Positions 24,229 through 29,742 of a DNA stretch of 29,742 nucleotides are shown here, in pieces. Numbering within the stretch: position 1 is the stretch's first letter; each line of letters opens with the position of its first letter. The position numbers were made by a program, and so were the translations under genes. The stretch covers positions 1 to 29,742 of the forward strand of contig JBBQKY010000009.1 in the NCBI GenBank assembly GCA_038327385.1, read 5' to 3'. The notes below the pieces were generated by a model. That model searched no databases and was not told where the DNA came from. It saw nothing but the letters and a program-made list of their open reading frames with translations. This DNA is from JAWWPG01 sp038327385. Lineage in GTDB: Bacteria; Actinomycetota; Actinomycetes; Propionibacteriales; Nocardioidaceae.

Positions 24229-24281
24229 CAGGGATCCGACCACTAGACCGTCCCGACGACCTAAACGTCGGATCCTTGCGC
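24229..24281. repeat. Palindromic intergenic repeat, copy C (overlaps a gene end)
   Basis: Arms GATCCGAC (24233-24240) and GTCGGATC (24267-24274) again enclose 26 bases. The loop is very close to that of copy B. The stop codon and last codons of the minus-strand membrane-protein gene fall inside this copy: its right arm encodes the end of QGSDV and the loop supplies TAG. Confidence 0.8.
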
Positions 24282-24821
24282 GGAAGGCGGAGGCGGCGGC
24301 GCGAAGTCGGAGCGGTCGTCGAAGTCCACCATCTCGGGCCAGGCCGCGTGCCCAGCGAGGTGGAACCACCTGACCCGGCGCCGTTCATGGAGCCGGCGCG
24401 TGGTCGCCGCGATGTCGTTGTGGATGCGGCGCGCGGTGCCCGCCTTGCGCGCCGCGCCGACCAGCTCGTCCATCAGCGGCTCGTCGGTGACGGCAGGCAG
24501 GTCCAGCGCCATGAGCGCAGCGGTCAGGTCGGACTCGGCAAGCCAGCGCGCCCAGCCCGTTCCGTCGCTCTCCCGTGCTTCGCGGGCCGCCTCCATAAGC
24601 AGTAACGACGACGCCGGATCGGGGAGCCCGGCCACTGCTAGCTCCATCGCCACCGACGCGCGATGCTGCAGGAGGGCCTCGAGCGACGCCCGCGCCAGCT
24701 CGAGCCGCAAGTGCATCCTGTCCAGCCGCCCCGCCGTCCAGAAGCACCAGAGCGCAAACAGGCCGGCGGCGACCATCGCGAGGACCCCGAGAACGACGAG
24801 CCAGCTTGAGATGCCGGCCAT
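24261..24821 (-). CDS. Conserved small membrane protein downstream of pimA
   Basis: The protein has 186 residues: a single N-terminal membrane helix (about 7-27, LVVLGVLAMVAAGLFALWCFW), then TAGRLDRMHLRLELARASLEALLQHRA (about 29-55), a helical segment, and a largely helical cytoplasmic domain ending in FAPPPPPSAQGSDV. The TAxRLDRLH-type motif after the helix recurs, as I recall, in proteins encoded after pimA in other actinobacteria (Rv2609c region), some fused to a Nudix domain; no Nudix box is present here. Function unknown. ATG 24821 overlaps the pimA stop by one base (TGATG), so it is coupled to the lipid operon. The 3' end lies in repeat copy C. Confidence 0.8.
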   Translation of the reverse strand: MAGISSWLVVLGVLAMVAAGLFALWCFWTAGRLDRMHLRLELARASLEALLQHRASVAMELAVAGLPDPASSLLLMEAAREARESDGTGWARWLAESDLTAALMALDLPAVTDEPLMDELVGAARKAGTARRIHNDIAATTRRLHERRRVRWFHLAGHAAWPEMVDFDDRSDFAPPPPPSAQGSDV

Positions 24822-25951
24822 CAGCGGACCCGGTGTGCAGAGGGCGCGGCCACTGCCACGTAGACAGCCTCAATGTCAGGGACCAGCCGACTCCAGTCGT
24901 AGCGCCACACCCCGTCTCGGGCGCGCTCGCGCAACGCCGTACGACGTTCCGGGTCCGCCAGCAGCGCGTCGACGGCACGGGCCAGGTCAGCCGGGTCGCC
25001 GACGGCGAACAGTTCCCCCAGCTCGCCGTCCGCCAGCACGGACCGGAAGGCCGGCAGGGCGCTCGCCACTACCGGCGTGCCAGCGGCCATCGCCTCCACG
25101 AGCACGATGCCGAAGCTCTCACCGCCGGTCTGCGGCGCCACGTACACGGTGGCCGAGGACAGCAGCCGCGCCCGGTCGGCGTCGTCGACCTGACCGAGGA
25201 ACTCGACGCGGGCCATGACCGCGGCGGCAGCGGCGCCGGCCCAGGCGGCCGGGTCGCCACGGCCGGCGACCAGCAGCCGCGCGGTCGGGTGCCGCTCGAG
25301 CATGGCGGGGAACGCCGCCAGCAGCACCGCTAGCCCCTTGCGCGGCTCCTCGGTCCTGCCCAGGAAGGCGATCGTCGGTCCTGGACTGGTCCACTCCGGG
25401 CGCGGCCGGGCGCTGGCAAACGCCGCGCAGTCGAGTCCGTTGGGGATGACCACGGGCTCCCCGCCCACGTGCTGGACCAAGGTGGCCCGAGCCGCCTCGG
25501 ACACCGCGATGCGGGCGCTGATCTTCTCCATGGACGGGCGCAGCAGGCTGGCGGTCGACGACATCACCCGAGACCGCGGCGTCGCGGAGTGGAACGTGCC
25601 GACCACGGGCACGTCGCTGGCCCACAGCGCGAGCAACGACACACTCGGGGACGACGGCTCGTGCACATGGAGTACGTCGAAGTGCCCCTCCGCGAGCCAA
25701 CGCCGCACCATGGCCACGGCCCGGGGCCCGAAGGCGACCCTGGCGACCGAGCCGTTCCAGCGCACCGGCACGGCTTTGCCGACCGTCGTCACGTAGACCG
25801 GCAGCTCCGCCGCCGACTCCCCCGGCGCCAGCACCGCGACGGCGTGACCCCGGGCGGCCAGCACAGCGGCCAGGTCCTGCACGTGGTTCTGCACGCCTCC
25901 CGGCACGTCCAGGGAGTACGGGCAGACCAGCCCGATGCGCAGCGACCTCAC
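24821..25951 (-). CDS. pimA: Phosphatidyl-myo-inositol mannosyltransferase PimA
   Basis: It transfers the first mannose from GDP-mannose to phosphatidylinositol on the inner face of the membrane, beginning PIM synthesis. The GT-B, family GT4 protein has 376 residues. The N-terminal CPYSLDVPGGVQNHV (10-24), catalytic His121 (GTFHSAT), nucleotide-binding Arg199/Lys205 (FLGRTEEPRKG) and donor-site GGESFGIVLVEAMAAG (276-291) match M. tuberculosis PimA closely in order and wording. GTG 25951 overlaps the patA stop by four bases. The pgsA-patA-pimA order is the standard PIM cluster, which supports the specific assignment over a generic glycosyltransferase. Confidence 0.94.
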   Translation of the reverse strand: MRSLRIGLVCPYSLDVPGGVQNHVQDLAAVLAARGHAVAVLAPGESAAELPVYVTTVGKAVPVRWNGSVARVAFGPRAVAMVRRWLAEGHFDVLHVHEPSSPSVSLLALWASDVPVVGTFHSATPRSRVMSSTASLLRPSMEKISARIAVSEAARATLVQHVGGEPVVIPNGLDCAAFASARPRPEWTSPGPTIAFLGRTEEPRKGLAVLLAAFPAMLERHPTARLLVAGRGDPAAWAGAAAAAVMARVEFLGQVDDADRARLLSSATVYVAPQTGGESFGIVLVEAMAAGTPVVASALPAFRSVLADGELGELFAVGDPADLARAVDALLADPERRTALRERARDGVWRYDWSRLVPDIEAVYVAVAAPSAHRVR

Positions 25952-26871
25952 GGCTGGCCTCCGGACTCGGGCTGGGCGCCCGCGGCGAGGTCGGCGACGA
26001 AGACCGGCTGCAGCATGTGCCAGTCCTGCGGCGACCGCCGGATGCCCGCTCCGAACACGTCGGCGACCTGCTGCGTCATGGCAACCACACCGCCTCGGCC
26101 GGCGACGGGGTCGATGGGGTCGCTGATCTCCAGGTGCAGCAGCGGCCCGCGGTAGCTCGCGACCGCGACCACCAGAGGCACCTTGGCCATCCTCGCCAGC
26201 GCCGCCGGACCGCCGGACAGTCGGGCTGGCTCACCGAGGAGCCGCACGTCGACCGCCCCCTTTCCCAGTGCGCGGTCACCGAGCAGGCAGACCACGCGAC
26301 CCCGGGCGAGAGCAGCGCGCATGGCGGCGAGCGGGCTCTCCGCGCCCGTCGATGGCACGACCTCGATGCCGAGCTGGGCCCGGTAGCCGACGAAGCGGTT
26401 GAAGAGGGACTCCGGCCGCAGCCGCTCGGCCACCGTGGAGACCGGCAGGCCGGTGAGGCAGGCCCAGGCGCCGGCGAGGTCCCAGTTGGCCATGTGCGGG
26501 AGCGACACGACCGCGCCGTGCCCGCGGGCATACACGTCGCGCAGCGTCGACTCGTTGCTGGTGACGACACCGTCGACCACTCGGCGTTGCGACCAGGCGG
26601 GCAGCCGGAACGCCTCGTGCCAGTACCGGAAGTACGACCTCATGGCCTGCTGCGAGAGCGCCCGGAGCTCCGCCGGCCCGAGTCCGGGAGCCGCGCGCCG
26701 CAGGTTCGCCTCCAGCTGGACCACGCCCGAGCCGTGTTGTCTCCACAACCGGTCGGCGACGCCTTCGAGCACCCGCTCGGCGACCGGCTCCGGGCAGTGC
26801 CGGGTCACCGCCCAACCAACGCCGAAGGCGTAGTCGACCAGCCTCTGCCGCGGAGGTGGGCGCCGCGTCAA
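25948..26871 (-). CDS. patA: Phosphatidylinositol mannoside acyltransferase (PatA-like, LpxL/HtrB family)
   Basis: It probably acylates mannose of phosphatidylinositol mannosides using acyl-CoA at the cytoplasmic membrane face. The protein has 307 residues of the lysophospholipid acyltransferase fold. The HxxxxD catalytic motif is His126-Asp131 (LPHMANWD). Substrate-region motifs TVAERLRPESLFNRFV and the C-terminal DWHMLQPVFVADL agree with M. tuberculosis PatA (Rv2611c). No ATG or GTG precedes the conserved VDYAFGVGW segment within the gene. The best start is TTG 26871, whose TTGA overlaps the pgsA stop; the open frame further upstream only shadows pgsA. It is flanked by pgsA and pimA. Confidence 0.9.
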   Translation of the reverse strand: MTRRPPPRQRLVDYAFGVGWAVTRHCPEPVAERVLEGVADRLWRQHGSGVVQLEANLRRAAPGLGPAELRALSQQAMRSYFRYWHEAFRLPAWSQRRVVDGVVTSNESTLRDVYARGHGAVVSLPHMANWDLAGAWACLTGLPVSTVAERLRPESLFNRFVGYRAQLGIEVVPSTGAESPLAAMRAALARGRVVCLLGDRALGKGAVDVRLLGEPARLSGGPAALARMAKVPLVVAVASYRGPLLHLEISDPIDPVAGRGGVVAMTQQVADVFGAGIRRSPQDWHMLQPVFVADLAAGAQPESGGQP

Positions 26872-27488
26872 GAGGACGGCCGGGCTTCGGCGAGCGCCTG
26901 CCGCCGTACCAGGAGGATCCGCTGGACCACCGTGACCGTGCTGGCAGCAGCGAGCGCCCACAATACGACCGTGAGCAGGACGTGCAGGTCGAGCACGTCG
27001 GAGAAGAACGTCAGGACGAGCACCGCGGCCAGCCGGTCGGCGCGCTCGGCGATCCCGCCCTTGGCGCTCAGCCCGAGGCTCTCGGCCTTCGCCCTCGTGT
27101 ACGACGTGACAGAGCCCATGACCAGCGCCCACAGCGCCACGTACCCGAGGACGTCGTCGTGCCCGCCGCCGAACAGCCAGATGGCAAGACCCGCGAAGAT
27201 CGCGGCGTCGCCGAGCCGGTCCAGCGTCGAGTCGAGGAACGAGCCCCACTTGGAGGACGTTCCGAGCGTGCGTGCCATGTAGCCGTCGATGAGGTCGGAG
27301 AAGACGAAGACCGAGATGACGACCACTCCGAGCCACAGGTGACCGGTGGGAAAGAAGAGAAGGGCGCCGCCGACGACGCCGAGCGTTCCGACGATCGTCA
27401 CCGTGTCAGGTGAGACGCCCGACCGGATGAGCAGGTCCGCCACCGGCTTGACGACGTTGGTCCAGAACGTCCGGAAGCGGTCGAGCAT
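26868..27488 (-). CDS. pgsA: CDP-alcohol phosphatidyltransferase, phosphatidylinositol phosphate synthase type
   Basis: This membrane enzyme condenses CDP-diacylglycerol with an alcohol phosphate. In this cluster that is myo-inositol 1-phosphate, giving phosphatidylinositol phosphate, the precursor of PIMs. It has 206 residues with about six helices. The full family motif D-x2-DG-x2-AR-x8-G-x3-D-x3-D is present at 65-90 (Asp65, Asp68, Gly69, Ala72, Arg73, Gly82, Asp86, Asp90). ATG 27488 begins MLDRFRTFW as in homologues; the longer open frame upstream has no family resemblance. It is first of the pgsA-patA-pimA operon. The symbol follows actinobacterial usage (pgsA1); it should not be read as phosphatidylglycerophosphate synthase. 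Confidence 0.93.
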   Translation of the reverse strand: MLDRFRTFWTNVVKPVADLLIRSGVSPDTVTIVGTLGVVGGALLFFPTGHLWLGVVVISVFVFSDLIDGYMARTLGTSSKWGSFLDSTLDRLGDAAIFAGLAIWLFGGGHDDVLGYVALWALVMGSVTSYTRAKAESLGLSAKGGIAERADRLAAVLVLTFFSDVLDLHVLLTVVLWALAAASTVTVVQRILLVRRQALAEARPSS

Positions 27489-27682
27489 CGGCGGTCTGAC
27501 GCTTCTTCCTGTGCTGGCGGGCGAGGGACGAGTGCCGTCGATCGTACCGGTCGCGGGATACCGGCCCCCCCTTGTGCCCTCGGCGTTGCGGGTGAAGGGT
27601 AGTGCCACAGCAGACGTCCGGTGGGTGTCTCGCCCGGTGCTCGCGCGACTCACCGCCGTACCACCCGGCGAAGGAGTGCGCA
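27489..27682. promoter_or_regulatory. Divergent gap between pgsA and the EF-G-like gene
   Basis: The 194-base divergent region should hold promoters for both genes. On the minus strand, TACGAT (27541-27546) is a possible -10 for pgsA, 53 bases before its ATG, with no good -35. I see no convincing plus-strand promoter, riboswitch or repeat. Confidence 0.3.
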
Positions 27683-29742
27683 GTGCCGACCAGGAACGCA
27701 GCGACCAGCCCGGGTGATGCCTCCGCGGCTCAACCCGCCTCACCAGACGCCATTCGCAACGTGGTGCTGGTGGGGCCGGCCGGGTCCGGGAAGACGACCC
27801 TCGTGGAGGCCCTGCTCGCCGCCACCGGGGCGACGAACCGGATGGGCAGCGTCGAGGAGGGCACCACCACGAGCGACTACGACGAGGCCGAGATCCGCCA
27901 GCAGCGTTCCGTCGGGCTGTCGCTCGCTCCCGTGATGGTGGCCGGGACGAAGGTCAACCTGCTGGACGCGCCCGGTTACGCGGACTTCGTCGGTGACCTC
28001 CGCGCCGGGCTGCGGGCTGCTGACTGCGCGCTCTTCGTGGTCTCGGCGAGTCAGGGCGTCGATGGCATCACCAAGGCCCTGTGGCAGGAGTGCCAGGCGG
28101 TCGGGATGCCGCGCACCGTCGTCATCAGCAAGCTCAACCACCCGCGCGCCGACTACGCGACGGTGCTCGCGTCCGCCCAGGCGGCGTTCGGTGACAAGGT
28201 GGTGCCGCTGTACGTCCCCGTGCACCACGAAGGTTCCGATATCGACGACCTGGCGGCGCTGATCTCCCAGACCGTCTCCGACTACTCGGGGGGCGCCGGC
28301 GGCGGCCGCACCATCCGGGAGCCCGACGAGGACGAGCAGCTGCTCATCGAGGACAGCCGCGGGACCCTCATCGAGGGCATCATCGAGGAGTCCGAGGACG
28401 AGACGCTGATGGACCGCTACATGAACGGCGAGGACATCGAGACGAAGGTGCTCATCGACGACCTCGAGACGGCGGTGGCCCGGGGCTCGTTCTTCCCGGT
28501 CATCCCGGTCTGCGCGATGAGCGGGCTCGGCCTGGCGGAGCTGCTCGAGGTCATCACGTCGGCGTTCCCGCCGCCGTCCGAGCATCCCTTCCCGGCCGTC
28601 TACACGGCTGCCGGGAAGACGGTCGACGGCCTGTCGTGCGACCCCGCCGGATTCCTGGTCGCCGAGGTGGTCAAGACGACATCGGACCCGTACGTCGGCC
28701 GGATCAGCCTTACCCGGGTGTTCTCCGGCACGATGCACCCGGAGGCGACGGTGCATGTGTCCGGCCACTTCTCGGAGTTCACCGATCGGGCGCGCGGCCA
28801 CGAGGACCACGACGAGGACGAGCGGGTCGGGGCGCTGTCGTCACCCCTCGGCAAGACTCAGCGGCCGACCACCGCCTGCATCGCCGGAGACATCTGCACA
28901 ATCGCGAAGCTGACCCGAGCCGAGACCGGGGACACGCTCAGCGACAAGGACAACCCCCTAGTCATGGAGCCATGGTCGATGCCGGACCCGTTGCTGCCGA
29001 TCGCTTTGGTGGCGCACGCCAAGGCCGACGAGGACAAGCTCGGTCAGGCACTGGCGAGGTTGGCCGCGGAGGATCCGACGGTGCGCATCGAGCACAACGC
29101 GGAGACCGGCCAGCTCGTGCTGTGGTGCATGGGTGAGGCGCACGCCGATGTGCTGCTCGACAGGCTGGGCAACCGGTTCGGTGTCCAGGTCGACCAGGTC
29201 GACGTACGGGTGCCGCTGCGCGAGACGCTGGGCGCCGCCGCCAACGGCCACGGGCGACACGTCAAGCAGAGCGGCGGGCACGGCCAGTTCGCGGTGTGCG
29301 ACGTGACGGCGGAGCCCCTCGAGACCGGCGGCGGGTTCCAGTTCGTCGACAAGGTCGTCGGCGGCTCGGTGCCCCGTCAGTTCATACCGAGCGTAGAGAA
29401 GGGGGTGCGGGCGCAGCTCGAGCGCGGCCTGGCGGCCGGTTATCCCGTGGTGGACATCAAGGTGACGCTGTTCGACGGCAAGTCGCACAGCGTCGACTCC
29501 TCGGACATGGCGTTCCAGACCGCGGGCGGACTCGCGTTGAAGGAGGCAGCCAACAAGGCCGGCGTGAGGCTGCTGGAGCCGATCGACACGGTTGACGTGC
29601 TGATCGACGACGAGTTCGTGGGAGCCGTGATGGGAGACATGTCGACACGGCGGGCGCGGGTGCTCGGTACCGAGCCGGTCGGGAGCGGCCGGACGCTGGT
29701 CAGGGCGGAGGCGCCGCAGCTCGAGCTGGTGCGCTACGCCAC
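27683..29742 (+). CDS. EF-G-like translational GTPase paralogue (EF-G2/FusA2 type), 3' end cut off
   Basis: This is a paralogue of elongation factor G; 686 codons are visible and it runs off the right edge. The GTP-binding domain has a P-loop GPAGSGKT (31-38) instead of the GHxDxGKT form. Its G3 is DAPGY (95-99), where canonical EF-G has DTPGH, so the catalytic His is Tyr. Its G4 is SKLN (149-152) instead of NKMD. Domain II (about 310-400), III and IV (VKQSGGHGQFAVCDV, about 531-545) are recognisable. From memory, M. tuberculosis FusA2 (Rv0120c) has the same GYADF substitution, so this is a family trait rather than damage. Role unknown. GTG 27683 has AAGGAG six bases upstream. Confidence 0.9.
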   Translation, partial: MPTRNAATSPGDASAAQPASPDAIRNVVLVGPAGSGKTTLVEALLAATGATNRMGSVEEGTTTSDYDEAEIRQQRSVGLSLAPVMVAGTKVNLLDAPGYADFVGDLRAGLRAADCALFVVSASQGVDGITKALWQECQAVGMPRTVVISKLNHPRADYATVLASAQAAFGDKVVPLYVPVHHEGSDIDDLAALISQTVSDYSGGAGGGRTIREPDEDEQLLIEDSRGTLIEGIIEESEDETLMDRYMNGEDIETKVLIDDLETAVARGSFFPVIPVCAMSGLGLAELLEVITSAFPPPSEHPFPAVYTAAGKTVDGLSCDPAGFLVAEVVKTTSDPYVGRISLTRVFSGTMHPEATVHVSGHFSEFTDRARGHEDHDEDERVGALSSPLGKTQRPTTACIAGDICTIAKLTRAETGDTLSDKDNPLVMEPWSMPDPLLPIALVAHAKADEDKLGQALARLAAEDPTVRIEHNAETGQLVLWCMGEAHADVLLDRLGNRFGVQVDQVDVRVPLRETLGAAANGHGRHVKQSGGHGQFAVCDVTAEPLETGGGFQFVDKVVGGSVPRQFIPSVEKGVRAQLERGLAAGYPVVDIKVTLFDGKSHSVDSSDMAFQTAGGLALKEAANKAGVRLLEPIDTVDVLIDDEFVGAVMGDMSTRRARVLGTEPVGSGRTLVRAEAPQLELVRYA

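Noticed and set aside
26872..27336. Long N-terminal extension of the PatA-like acyltransferase
   Set aside because: It is pgsA in another frame. TTG 26871 overlapping the pgsA stop gives the family length.
29070..29080. GATCCGAC in the EF-G-like gene as a fourth repeat copy
   Set aside because: It lies in conserved coding sequence and has no GTCGGATC partner 26 bases away.

Overview
The window is high-GC chromosomal DNA from an actinobacterium. The evidence is the gene content and order (hisS, relA, apt, secF/secD/yajC, ruvB/A/C, yebC, pdxT/pdxS and a phosphatidylinositol-mannoside lipid cluster), frequent GTG starts, 1-4 base gene overlaps (GTGA, TGATG) and a LexA box of the actinobacterial type. 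As far as I recall, the same block occurs in this order in Mycobacterium tuberculosis (Rv2580c-Rv2612c). The sequence alone does not tell me the order or genus. No tRNA, rRNA, CRISPR array, insertion sequence or prophage is visible. Almost everything is housekeeping, and no stretch longer than 300 bases lacks a gene.

Layout. Positions 1-4551 (minus strand) hold an oligopeptide/dipeptide-type ABC importer in the unusual order permease C, lipoprotein binding protein, permease B, ATPase D. The ATPase runs off the left edge. Positions 4666-8479 (minus) are a tightly overlapping operon of a metallo-beta-lactamase-fold hydrolase, hisS and aspS. Positions 8617-10316 (plus) hold a small membrane protein at the position of PpiB but without a cyclophilin domain, overlapping a DUF349 protein. 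Converging on that pair from the right is relA (minus). Positions 12940-17030 (minus) are yajC-secD-secF-apt: Sec translocon accessory proteins followed by adenine salvage. Positions 17123-19397 (minus) are ruvC-ruvA-ruvB, preceded by a near-perfect LexA site. Positions 19648-22638 (minus) are pdxS, an uncharacterised gene, pdxT and yebC. The divergent MocR-type regulator (PdxR-like) lies at 22719-24140 (plus). Positions 24261-27488 (minus) are pgsA, patA, pimA and a small membrane protein, which begin phosphatidylinositol mannoside synthesis. From 27683 (plus) an EF-G-like paralogue runs off the right edge.

How the genes work together. PdxS and PdxT make pyridoxal phosphate under the adjacent PLP-binding regulator. 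PgsA makes phosphatidylinositol phosphate. After dephosphorylation by an enzyme not in this window, PimA mannosylates the lipid and PatA acylates it. RuvC, RuvA and RuvB resolve Holliday junctions under SOS control. SecD, SecF and YajC help pull exported proteins through SecYEG.

The most unusual items are: (1) a SecD whose extracytoplasmic linker contains what reads as a complete He_PIG/putative-Ig domain; (2) three copies of a palindromic repeat of fixed geometry, GATCCGAC-N26-GTCGGATC, all at gene 3' ends; (3) the PpiB-like anchor protein with no isomerase domain; (4) a 24-bp duplication that includes the pdxS start codon; (5) an unknown gene inside the pdxS-pdxT operon; (6) a G20/C11 inverted tract inside the ABC-importer operon. 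I found no convincing evidence for a wholly new multi-gene system.
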